Of a DNA stretch of 64,000 nucleotides, positions 31,693 through 42,486 are shown one piece after another. A program made the translations under genes and the position numbers. The stretch is from Paulownia fortunei. Taxonomy: Eukaryota; Streptophyta; Magnoliopsida; Lamiales; Paulowniaceae. The stretch is from assembly GCA_019321725.1 (NCBI GenBank), contig CM033106.1:15970551-16034550 (forward strand), written 5' to 3'. Every line of letters begins with the position of its first letter. The stretch's first letter is position 1. Under the pieces are notes generated by a model, which saw only the letters and a program-made list of their open reading frames with translations, searched no databases and had not been told where the DNA came from.

Positions 31693-32525
31693 ATTCCTCC
31701 TCCAGTACCCTTACTTTCCATAATGATGGCACTTGTCTTTGGGCTTGGAACCTTTCTTAACTCCACTAGAGGCCCTCACTTTCTTACCCTTAGGGGAGCC
31801 CTTCATCTTCCATTTCTTTGACTTTGCAATCTTAGATTAGGATGAAGAGCCAATAAGCATGACAAGCTTTTCTTCTTCATGGTGGATTCAGCCGAGTTCA
31901 ACATGTTGACTAGCTCAGCAACGCTAGTCTTCGTTTTGTGCATGTTGAAGTTGACCACAAATTGGTCAAATGAGATAGATAAAGATTACATGATGAGATC
32001 CAAATAGAGCTTTGCTATCCATATCGACTCCATAGGACTCTAGCCTATCTATGAAACCTATCATCTTCAATCCATGTGCATGAAGCGAAAAGCCCTCTAT
32101 CATAGGTATGGAAAAAGTTCTTTCGAGACTTGGAATCTCACCAGTTGGGTATGCTCATCGTACAACTCTAGTAGATGAAGGAGGATCTTAATAACATGTG
32201 CTAGACCTTTTTTTGCCTTTGTGATTCATTCGACATTGATGCTAACTTGTAGCATCATGCTTGCACGTTATTATCAACTTGCATGCAATGTCGGTAGGCT
32301 CCTCATCTGTGGTATTTGCTTGTGGAGGCAAGGGCAACACAACATTGATGATATAACCCTTCTTTTTGGATTCCAGATGAATTCGAATATTCCTCATCCA
32401 GTTGACATAGTTGGGTTTGGTGAGTTTATTGGTGTAATTATAAAAATCTCTCACAATTCTATTTGAATTCTATCACCGTCTAGATGAAAATTCTATTTTC
32501 TAGTGGGCTTGAGGCCCAAGTAGTT
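31693..32525 (-). pseudogene. copia-D gag and leader end (broken)
   Basis: Minus-strand reading starts at 32525 with TTGGGCCTCAAGCCCACTAG, the leader end. It then skips to gag: YTNKLTKPNYVNWMRNIRIH, LESKKKGYIINVVLPLPPQA (open 32454-32242), ELYDEHTQLVRFQVSKELF-like, EGFSLHAHGLKMIGFIDR-like and HxQNEDxRC-type strings. Then MLNSAESTMKKKSL-like, GSPKGKKVRASSGVKKGSKP and KCHHYGK.GYWRRN (with a stop) follow. The N-terminal gag residues equivalent to MAKNPIASILG in copia-B are replaced by a deletion that joins leader to capsid. The knuckle continues at 24983 across copia-C. Confidence 0.82.
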
Positions 32526-33095
32526 GTTAGAGTAGTGTTCAGACAGCCAATTGGATTGACCATTTTTATAGTCTTGTAGAACAATCTTTCTAATATTAAT
32601 ATCAATTAAATGACAAATTCATCTTACATTCTATGTTATTAAAATTAGATGAAGTCTTTAGACCATGCATAATTATCGGGCAAGTTGAGCATATGATGGC
32701 GATCATGGAATATGCATTCACAATTTTGGTTTTAAATTAGTTCCAAGTCAAGGGTTCATTGAAATAGGACATCGATGAGCCCAATAACATTTGCGCATAT
32801 GATGCAGGCTCAAAATGAGGATGTCTTACTCTATAGGCATTAGATAAGTGACACTAGTGCTTATATGCGGGTGCTTGTTAGGGAATAAATACACTGAACT
32901 ACTTCATTCTAACTGGAAAATTTAATTGTCGAATGGGAATTTCTTTATTACGATAGTGCAAGAATTAGCCTTGGACTAGAGGTAATATTGTAACCTTGTG
33001 CATGAAATATTGCACTTTAATATATTTTCTGATTGTATGACAATCATAACAAGAACATGTTAGATGTAATATCCTCGTGTATGGAGGTTAATGAG
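32526..33095 (+). repeat. truncated copia LTR F
   Basis: It starts TGTTAGAGTAGTGTTCAG at the end of the copia-D leader and follows the copia LTR for 570 bases to TATGGAGGTTAATGAG, where LTR G begins. The remaining 1.5 kb is not found elsewhere in the window. Confidence 0.8.
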
Positions 33096-34528
33096 TGTTA
33101 GAGTTAACTTGTAGAGATTTTGATGATGACTTGGCTATTCTAAGATAGATCCCTAAAACTATTAAAAGATTTTCTATTTTTCTAGGATCTTTATAAATGC
33201 TACACAATAGTGCTTGACGAAGAAGACTTAGCTTATAAATAGATAATATGAAGAATAGCTCATGATAGAATTGTGATGAGAAGTTCAAGAGCAAGATAAA
33301 AAGTGTAAAAGCCGAAGGTTTAGCGGGGTTAAGAGATCCAACAAACTTGAGGACTAAAAAAGTCAAGTGAGGATTTGAAATCACTATGAAGATTAGTAGA
33401 GTCAACCATGTTAAAAAAATAAATGAAAAGAACTAGATTCTGAGAAGTAGCTGAGTCTAAGACTAGAGCAGTTCACTTTATAGAGCTAAAGGACTACGAT
33501 AGAGTGAGGACATGTGTACCTTTAAGGGATTAAGTTTATCTATAAACTTTGTACTGATAAATTGCTCTAGTCTAAGTTAACAGATAGAAAATAAAAAATG
33601 AGGTAGACATGATTAGACAAATTGGCCACACTAGTGATATGAGGAAAATAGGTACAACGACAAAAAATGAAAATAGCTGAAAGAGTAACTGAGGAAAGAA
33701 GATAGAGTCTCTTGACCTTCAAAGAAAAATGCTCTAAATTCACTCTCTATCTTTCTGAGCAAAATATCAAAGAGGTATTAAAAGTAGTCTAAGAGAAAGA
33801 ACTCAGTAATTCTTACTGTGCAGATTTTCTTGTTGAGCGATACACTTATCATACCTTCCTAAAAAAGCTGTTGGGGTGAACTTTAGCCTATACGGGAAAA
33901 GTTAAAACTCGAACCTGTGTGGGAAGAGCATGGGGATCTAACTTATATTGGAAGGTTGGGTTGCAGTATCAGTAAAGTTGGGGAAATAAGAGGCCAAGAA
34001 CAAATGAGAGACTTAGTTCGAGGAACTAAGTGCTGTATTAGAACTGACTTTGTCATAAGTTCTAGCGAATTCCTCCTGTGTGCTAGGAGTAGAGTAGACG
34101 TACAAGGATTACCCCACCTTTAAACCACTATAAATTATGTTATTTATACTTCTACATTTTACCTTTCAATAATTTATTTCTCTTGCGTTATTAGCTTGCT
34201 TGCAGTTGTGCTTTTCTATGCATTTAATTTATAACTGCATTGCATATAAAAATGACGCCGATTCACTTATGTGCACAATAATATCTCTGCTGCATAATTC
34301 TGAAGTTTATTGAGTTGTTTCTTTTTAGTCCATGCCTACTGAAATGTCTCAATAAGCAACACAATTTCTTCTTCACTAAACTAAAACTTGGTGCTAGGAT
34401 TTTCAAAGAAACAAGTATAAAGTTCGATAAGTGGCTTTCAAAACAAAACCTTGAAGTTTTTGTAAATTTTTTGAAAGGTCTAATCACTACCTTCCTCTAG
34501 ACACTTTCATGCTATTTAGGACCAACGA
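33096..34528 (+). repeat. LTR of a second copia-type element (G)
   Basis: It starts TGTTAGAGTTAACTTGTAG and ends at about ATTTAGGACCAACGA, directly before TGGTATCATAGC. The body is unrelated to the other copia LTRs despite the similar first 8 bases. It has GATTTTGATGATGACTTGG near the start, as is common in SIRE/Maximus-type LTRs, which is weak support for that lineage. The short frame at 33917-34123 is not a gene. If ATGAG at 33091-33095 is a target duplication, its partner is lost. Confidence 0.65.
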
Positions 34529-34529
34529 G

Positions 34530-34541
34530 TGGTATCATAGC
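34530..34541 (+). other. primer-binding site of element G
   Basis: TGGTATCATAGC differs at one base from the initiator methionine tRNA site and lies next to the LTR end. Confidence 0.75.
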
Positions 34542-34629
34542 AATTGACTTTTGAAATTTTTTGTTGTGTTTCTCAAATTTCACCTTTTGAGTTAGATCCA
34601 ATTTTTTGAGAACTTATACTATTTTTCAG

Positions 34630-35514
34630 GTTGAAAAATATAGAAGCATATTAAGATTTCCTATGTTTTCTTAACTAATATGATGATTGGAAGATTTATA
34701 TGCAGGCAAACTTTCCAATGCTTCACGATGATATGTGGATGGTATTCTGAGAAGGTCTACTAAAAAGTATAAAGAAAAATCTATCTAGAGAAACACAACT
34801 CATCTATAAACTAAAATTTGAATGGATGATAACTGAAAGAATATGAAGAATCTTAACAATGTGGCTCAGGACATCCTTTTCAAAACTCTTGATAAAGCTA
34901 TGCTGAACAAAGCAAGAAATGTCAGACTGTAAAGGAGATCTAGGAAGGGGATCACTATTATGTAAAGGGACAGATTAGATTAAGGAGAACAAGCTCTCCA
35001 TAGCAGTTCAAAAGTTTGAGAACTTTAAGATAAATCCATGTGAAACTTTGAATGAAATGGATGAGAGGTTTACCTATCTTATCAATGAACTCACCATTCT
35101 TGAAAAAGAGTACACGGAAATAATGTTAAAAATGATTAAAGGACCCAAATTATGGGATATCAAGATAGTGGCCATTAGAAAATCGAAAGATCCCTAAAAA
35201 ATGTCCTTCGATGAATTCTTCTCAGACCTCAAAGCTTAGGAGTTTGAAATAAGGAAAAGGATGTTGGAATAAGCCACCTTGTCAAGTCAAAGACTACTAC
35301 TGCTTTAGTAGTTAAAGACCCTATTGAAAGTGTCATTGATCTATCAGATGATCAACTAATGGCCATACTAATGAGAAACTTCAGGAGGTTTAGGAAAAAA
35401 AACCTCAAAGGAAAAGGGTCGCCATCAACACCCAAAAGATAATCTCAAAACTAGGTTAGTGAAAATAAACTTGAAAAAATTTCACTCATTGACTTGTGTT
35501 ATAATTGGATATTT
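34630..35514 (+). pseudogene. gag of copia-type element G (broken)
   Basis: Strings in shifting frames are DDWKIYMQANFPMLHDDMWM, NLNNVAQDILFKTLDKAMLN, KENKLSIAVQKFENFKINPC, ETLNEMDERFTYLINELTIL, EKEYTEIMLKMIKGPKLWDI, KIVAIRKSKDP and MSFDEFFSDLKA. This resembles the capsid of copia elements with a UBN2-type Gag, including the usual run from CET to an ERF(T/S)xLIN-like block. It is distinct from the gag of copia-B. Stops and at least two frameshifts break it, and minus-strand LTR H cuts it at 35514. No pol is present. Confidence 0.7.
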
Positions 35515-37563
35515 TGTTGGGTTCACTTAACTGCAGGGTGTGCGCAACAGAATAATAAATTTTTTAAGTAATACATGCTATAATAATTATAACAACACCC
35601 CAAGTTTGATGTTATTTTATCGATTTCGCATTCCAATTGGCTTTTAAGCATAATATGAAAAAATTTGATTTATACCTTTAATACACTCTGGCTATTGTAG
35701 AGTTTGAAGCAATCAATTTCTAACTCCTTTCTGAATCTGGTTCATAGGGATCCAATTGTATCCTCTCTTAGGCAATCCACATGTTGAGCAAGAACATGGA
35801 ATCAAAATTACCCTAGGATTTCTAATTCGTTTACTAACTTAATTTTTGGAGTGTGTATGGTGAGTATTAATTCTTAATATCAAGTTATGATAAAAGAATT
35901 AGATACTTTAGAAAGATTGAATTTTTATGAAGAAGGAGATGGAAATGGAGAAAACTTTTTCTCTCTCTATTCTTGATGGCTGAAAATTAGAGTGTCACCT
36001 CAAATTTTTGGCCCCCTTATTTTATATGTGATGGCTGAAAATTCATGAGTCCTACTCTTGAAACTTTCAGCCACTCCTATCATTAGCTGGAAGATTTTTG
36101 GTTGATCTAAAGATCTCCCATAAATCTCCAACTTTATCTCTTGTATCTTTCAAAGATATATGGAGATATTTTATTTAATCCAATTAGATATTTTCAAGAA
36201 TATCAAATTCTTGGAACTCCATATTCTTCCAACAACTCTTATGGGCCTCTTCAAATCAGCCATTTTAATTGGGCTTTGACTCTTAATTAAATATATCAAT
36301 TAATCAAAATAATTGATTAAACCCAAATTTATCAACTAATTAATTTCATCTATCCCACTAATCAAATTAAACTCAATTAAATAATTTAATTAATTAATTG
36401 ACTAAATTAATTTGTAATCTACACAATTAATTAATCCAATCAAATAATTGCTTCACTCCAATTAGACATTCTAATCTTATTAGGTCAAATTAAATAATCT
36501 AGTTATTTAATTGCATAATTAATTCAACTCCTTGAATTAATTTAAGTCCCAATTTATTAATCTCCATTAATTAATTGGATCCAACTCCTTAAATTAATTC
36601 CTAAGTTAGAAATATTTCATTGCAAATTGTGTGTGACCCTTTAGGTTTACAACTAAGCTAGCAATGGGCTTGCAACATTGACAATTTAAGAATAACAATT
36701 ATTCTGATTAATTATTTCACTTGGAATTAACTCCTAAATTTCAATAACCTCACAAGTTATGACTACTTAGTCTTAAGTAAAATAACGAGTAAATCTATTT
36801 CAATTACGAGTACCATACACATAAGGTCCTTCTGTTAACTTATTTCCCAATTGAGCCTAGGGTATGGATTGTAAATCAAAACCCTAAATGACTCAATAAC
36901 TATAATTCTATTTTAAGTTTTAATGATTCATGATGAATCATTAGAAAACCCTATCTAACATTCATCCCGCCATGGCTAAGGACCTCTGAGTCATGAACTA
37001 TGAAAACATAGGAGATTTACTTATTTTGTCAGATAAGTAACGAATTCTTTATTGGCTATTCATTAACCTTCATACATTCCAATGCAACATCCAACGTATC
37101 ACCTTTATGATTGTTAGACAATTAGAAGATATATTTAGATGAAACATGACGTGCATAAAGCTACTAGGTGCCTCAAGTATAAGGATCAATCATGTACTAT
37201 CATAACATGGAAATTCTTATTTAACTGACAATGTCTCCAACTAAGAATTTTCAGTGGGCCTACAATGTACTTGTTCTCTAACAAGCACCCGCATACTGCA
37301 CTAGCATCACTATGCTAAAGTCTATAAAGCGAGACATCCTCCTCATGCGAGCATGCATCGTATGCACGAGTCTATTGAACTATTCGATGTCCCATCCCAA
37401 AAAGGCCTCGACTTGAAACTAATTTAAGACTAAAGTCTTAGAGGCATGTTCCATAATCTCCATCAAATGCGTGACCATGCCCCATAGCTAAATTTAGTTT
37501 AGGAACTTTATCTAATTGACAAAGGTAATTAAAGATAAAGAAAATTATCAATTTTATTAATAT
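35515..37563 (-). repeat. minus-strand copia LTR H, 5' end missing
   Basis: On the plus strand it begins TGTTGGGTTCACTTAACTGC, the complement of the LTR 3' end. It runs through the complements of the usual landmarks (TACCATACACATAAGGTCCT, GCCCCATAGCTAAATTTAG) to TTTTATTAATAT, about 75 bases short of the expected LTR 5' terminus. The Athila LTR begins at that point. The missing part is not found on the other side of the Athila. Confidence 0.82.
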
Positions 37564-39315
37564 TGCTACAACTTTAAGATTGCAAACACAAGTGTAGGTT
37601 ATGTCAAGTAATAAATTTCTTGTAAGTTTGAGACCGATCCATAGGGAAGTTGTTTGAGGTTTTTAGGATTATAGTTTTTAAAATATAGGTTCCTTGAATT
37701 TTAGATTAAAAAAATTATATTATAACTAAGAAATCAAAGTAATAAAAGCATTGAGGATTAGGGATCAACTCTTAAGTTTTGGATAGAAGAATGATTATTT
37801 ATTATTATTTTTACCTTTTTAAATGCCACTAATGAAAACCATACACAACGAAGGTTGCAATGGAAAAATGTTATCAAAGAGCTCAGTCACTAAGGTGATC
37901 ATGATATTGTCTTATTGTCTATAAATTATCTCTTAATACCAATACTTATTTATGGGATCAAGTATTTGTGTACACCTTTGTCTACAATAAATTAAGGTTT
38001 CACATTAGTAGTCAGTACACTAGAATTAGACATCTAGCTAAATAAACCCAAATATTTGTTGTGCCATTAGTGATACATAAATCAAGAATTACCACAAAAT
38101 AATAAGGGTTTTAGTGCCAACACTTATATATGGGATTACTTATTTATGCATACCTTTGTTAACAACAAATCAAGTTTTCTTGTTAGCCCTTGGTATAGTA
38201 GAACTAGACATTTAGCTAAATAAACCTAAGTATTTTTTGTTCTATTAATAATACATAAATCAAGAATCACCACAACACAAGAAGGGTTTAATAAAAAATT
38301 AAGATAATAATACAACATATTAAATATTATGCACCTTTATAACTATATCTCTTCCTCCATCAACAGGTCCACCCCTTCTCCTCAGCCAAATGAAATTGAG
38401 AAAGACATAATAAAATTAGAAAAAACTAAAAATAGAAGAGAAACTAAAGAAAACATTTCTATTACTACTAGAAAATTTAGCCTAAATAAAGACAACAATA
38501 AAACTTTCTTTCCCCACTCTAAGGGTTTTTTGTGTGTCTTGAATAACATCCAAGAACCTTTATTTATAGTACAAGAGTGCCAAAATTGGCATCTCCAAAT
38601 TCACTCCAAATGCACTCCAAATTTACTTTAAATATGCTCTAAATTCACATGTCCTTCTTAGATTTGAATTTTTTCATACATTTTTTCCATGAAATCAGTT
38701 GATTTTGGAATAATGGTCAACATAAAAGTTTTAGATTTATCTGTTAGCTTCATTTTTCAATTTGAATCAACTAATACCAACTAATAGGGATAAAGTTATG
38801 CTTGATTTAAGGAGATATGTCAGCATAGATAGATTCCTTCCATTACACACATTTGGACAAAATTTTTGCTTTTATCAAAGCTGAATTGGGGCTGAGCTTC
38901 CAATAGCCAACTTGTACTTCTATCTCTTAGCTTTAAAATGAAGCAATATTCAGGTCCATAGAGCTTTGAGCATGGAGTTATGCCTAAAATACAAAAATTG
39001 CGCAAGTTTGGAAACATGCTGATTTTGAATTTAATGCATGCCCAATAATCACTTGCAAAGTCCAAGTAATTTCTTGCATATATTTTGATCTACACATGAT
39101 GGAATTAGGCAAAAATAGGCCTTTTCTTCTAATTGTAATACTTCTTTGATCTAATGAAATATTATCTCCCAACTTGCTAACGAACCGTGTTGTATTCTTT
39201 GGCTTCTTTTGGCTCTTTTTAATCTCATTTTGTCAATTGATTCTCTAACACAAAATATTAATAAAAAACTAATATTAATAAGAATATAAACATATATCAA
39301 AATATGCACTTATCA
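37564..39315 (-). repeat. Athila LTR, outer left copy
   Basis: Minus-strand LTR of 1.75 kb. Plus-strand ends are TGCTACAACTTTAAGATTGC and AAATATGCACTTATCA. It aligns with 46150-47947, sharing for example GTCAAGTAATAAATTT, ATGGGATCAAGTATTT and TTAGATTTGAATTTTTTCA-type blocks. It contains a repeated TTTATGGGATCAAGTATTT / TATATGGGATTACTTATTT segment (37951 and 38130). The 100-codon plus-strand frame at 38329 is chance. Confidence 0.85.
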
Positions 39316-39345
39316 AATCCCCCCACACTTAACTCTTGCGCGTCC
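39316..39345 (-). other. outer polypurine tract of Athila
   Basis: Minus strand: AAGAGTTAAGTGTGGGGGGA-type sequence next to the LTR start TGATAAGTGC. It is the typical Athila tract and one of two in this element. Confidence 0.75.
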
Positions 39346-39346
39346 T

Positions 39347-40211
39347 TACTATTAGAAAACTTAGTTTAAAGAAAGACAACAATAAAATTTACTTTCCCCA
39401 TCTAAGGGTTTTTATATATGTTAAATGATATTCATAGTAGAAGAGTGCCTAAATTAACATCTCTGAATTCACTCCAAATGTACTCCAAATTTACTTCAAA
39501 TATTCTCTAAATTCACATGTTCTTTTCAGATCCAAATTTTGTCACACATTTTTCTTCATGAAATCAGTTGATTTTGAAAAATTAATAGACATGAAAGCTG
39601 TATATTTTTTATTAGCTTCATTTTTCAACTTGAATCACCTAATTCCAACCACTAGGGAAAAATTTATCCTTAATTTAAAGAGATGTGTCAGCATAGATAG
39701 ATCCCTTCTAATACACATATTTGGATGAATTTTCTGCTTTTAATCAAGGCTAAATTGGGTTGAGTGTCCAACAACAATATTATAGTTATATTCTTAGCTT
39801 TCAAATGAAGCAAGATTCAGGTATATAGGGCTTTTGAACGTGGAGTTATGCCTAAAATACAAAAACTGTAAAATTTTAGAAACATGCTTATTTAGAATTT
39901 AATGCAAGCCCAACAATCACTTGCAAAGTCCAAGTGATTTTTTGCATATATTTTGATCTACACATAATGGAATTAGGCAAAATAGATATTTTCTACAAAT
40001 TGTGGTGCTTCTTTGATCCAATGAAATATTATCTCTCAACTTGCTCAAATAAAAGTATTGTCTTCTTTGGTTTCATTTTTGCTCTTTTAGATTTCTTTTT
40101 GTTCATTGATTCCCTAACATAAAACATTAATAAAACTATAATATTAAAAAGATAAAACAAGAAAAGTATAAATGATTTGATACAAAAATATGTCAAAATA
40201 TGCACTTATCA
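39347..40211 (-). repeat. Athila LTR, inner partial copy
   Basis: An 865-bp second copy of the 5' half of the LTR (minus-strand sense), equivalent to 38460-39315. It ends at its own AAATATGCACTTATCA start and directly abuts the outer polypurine tract. The two copies differ at many bases, so the duplication is old or joins two different elements. Confidence 0.82.
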
Positions 40212-40250
40212 ACTTTTCCCACACTTAACCCTTGCTCGTCCTCAAGCAAG
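40212..40250 (-). other. inner polypurine tract of Athila
   Basis: Minus strand: TTGCTTGAGGACGAGCAAGG followed by GTTAAGTGTGGGAAAAG, abutting the inner LTR copy. It is the usual Athila 3' end. Confidence 0.8.
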
Positions 40251-41895
40251 CCTATGGCAAACCTAAACTAATCCACTTTCGTAGGAAATCACGATTGTAT
40301 TTAGCATATTCAACAAGCCTTTAAACCCCTAGTTGGCCTATAGAGGACGAGTTATAATCTCGTGAGGATTTCCAGCAGTGATACCCATAAACACCTATGA
40401 TAACTAACTTCCAACCATTATTCTCAGGAAGCAACAAAGTAATATGGAAATGAAATCAAACAAGTGTTGAATCTAACCCTTAGTCATTCAAAAGTCAATA
40501 CATTTCCACAATAAGCATACTCAAGTATGTGGGAAAATAGTTAATGTCAAAAGTGACGAAACCATGCATGCTTCAAACAAGTGAAATTCCATATAACCTT
40601 TCAAAAATCATCACCCAATCTCTAATGGAACAATTAAACATCATATGCTCTCCTTTGGTATAAATCTCCACTACACTGAAGGCATCACACGAAATCAAAA
40701 AGGTTTTCAACAAAGGTTGTAATGGGGCCAAATGGTAGTGATGTGGCTAAGAAATAAAAGAATAAAATATAACAAAGGTTCTAAAAACTTCTTGGGATTA
40801 GAGATATAGAATTTATCAATGAAGAATTCTCATACTCCATGAATTTCAACACAGGGGCCTATTATTATTGCATTGGTTCATTATTCTAATTGATTTTGCA
40901 ACATTCCATTTGTAGTTGCAACTTATAATATTTTAAATACTTTGCGACTTTTTTTAAAGAAACTCCCCACACTTATCTTTTATTCCAACCTAAATTTCTT
41001 TTGCAAGCTCACCTTGTCAATGGAACATCTCTTAAGCTCTAAATCATTTTTAGAACAAGGGTAGGATAAGAGTGTATTTAGACTAGGTAAAAAGATATGG
41101 TTACCAAAGAAAAAGATTTATTTATTGAAAGGCTCAAAGTGGCTTAATATGGGGGATGTTTTCTTTGAACATCACATGGGGAACAAGCTGGTTTGGCCAT
41201 GGGGCTAGAAAGCCTAATGCCTTAATCATTTTTCAAGTGGTGTTCAATTAGTTATTCATCTCAACAGACCTAAAGGAAAAATTCGACATGTTGAAAATCC
41301 AAGTGATGATTAAAGCGAGGTATAAGAACTACCTATTTTGACATACTTGTCTCCACACCGGATAACATAACTATTTGTGCAAAAAGATTTAAGTATAATT
41401 ATTGAAAAATATATTAACTAAAAAACAACATTAAAGTCTAAAACAGCACCCATCATCAATCAAACCACATTATTCGTGCTTAATTTTAATCATTAAAGTT
41501 GGAAGAACATCTACGACTGAAAAAAATTGACAATTTACAAACTTTTGTTAAAAAATTCAAAAACTTGCCATGTTATGCAAAAAAAAGGTGTATGTCTCAA
41601 GAGTGTTAAAGTTACCCTTTACTCTACCATCCTTTTTCATGGTTTCAACGGACCTAAAAAAAACACGTTTGAAATTTTTTTTACTTTAAAAAAAATTAGA
41701 AAAACACACATTGTATACACAAGACATGATATCAACTATCCCCTCCCACAACCTAATTGAGACATTATCCCCAATGTCAAAAATAGATAAAAAAGTAGAG
41801 TTTAGAAGATATTACTTGAAATAGGACTTATTGGAAAATAAAGTTGAAACAACACAATATATATATTATTAGTTGAAACCATTAAGGATAAATTT
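40251..41895 (-). repeat. Athila 3' non-coding region
   Basis: No coding frame is supported. The stretch includes AAAGGTTTTCAACAAAGG and TTGTAATGGGGCCAAATGG (40709-40735) and, near 41749-41780, CCTAATTGAGACATTATCCC before CAATGTC. Its complement resembles the GACATTG(A/G)GGA(C/T)AATGT plus GTGGG motif found before the Athila 3' end. The motif supports assigning the stretch to Athila and brackets the LOG-like fragment on its downstream side. Confidence 0.6.
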
Positions 41896-42486
41896 CATAG
41901 GCTGAGAGTCAAATTCATTTTGTATTTTCGACCATTGTCTCTGTTGGACCAATCCACACGAGCCACGGTTGGATCAGGTTCTGGCACTATGCTAGAAGTT
42001 GATCAATCAGTTGGTTAAGTGTTGGCGTAGAAATGAGAATTTGTCTCGTAGACAGTGAAATAAAATCTTTTTCTACAACATGATCTACAAAAGATAGTAA
42101 ACCATTAAACAAACCATTAACAATAAGAATAACTACATATTTTTGGTGAATGTTGAGTTGTGGCCAAAAGACAACTTGAAATAATTCCTCTAGTGTACCA
42201 AAACCACTAGATAGAGTGATGAATGCATCCATATTATTTAACATGTTAGGCATTCTGTCCTGATTTTTATACTTGTGATATTCTGTACTGTTAAAGGTTT
42301 TGCGATAACTTCTAAAACTTTGAATCCTCCTACATGAGCAGAAGTAGCAACACTCCCCATTAACCCCAGACTGCCTCCCCTATACACTAAAGTATAAACT
42401 TATCCTATAAACTTACCATTTTTTCCTGGATTAGTTCCACAAAAGACATAAATACAGTTGAACTTGTGAGTGGAAGACCCTTCTAT
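41896..42486 (-). pseudogene. LOG: LOG-like cytokinin phosphoribohydrolase gene fragment
   Basis: The minus-strand reading begins IEGSSTHKFNCIYVFCGTNP, GKN (ATA where a start ATG would be), then LVYRGGSLGLMGSVATSAHV and GGFKVLEVIAKPL. After a frameshift come DRMPNMLNNMDAFITL, SSGFGTLEELFQVVFWPQLN, IHQKYVVILIVNGLFNGLLS, FVDHVVEKDFISLSTRQILI and STPTLNQLIDQLLA, and after another shift VPEPDPTVARVDWSN, ending MNLTLSL and a stop. The order and motifs are those of LOG, which releases active cytokinin bases from their nucleotides in the cytosol. The PGGxGTxxE motif has become SSGFGTLEE. About 25 residues between PGKN and LVYRGG are missing; a GTAAGT and an AG remain there, as if intron edges survived. 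It is a dead gene copy inside the Athila 3' region. Confidence 0.82.

Noticed and set aside
38329..38631. 100-codon plus-strand frame
   Set aside because: It lies inside the Athila LTR and is interrupted in the other LTR copies.
41987..42253. 88-codon minus-strand open frame as a working LOG gene
   Set aside because: It covers only the middle of LOG, has SSG instead of PGG in the catalytic motif, lacks its N-terminus in frame and is bounded by frameshifts. Treated as part of a pseudogene.
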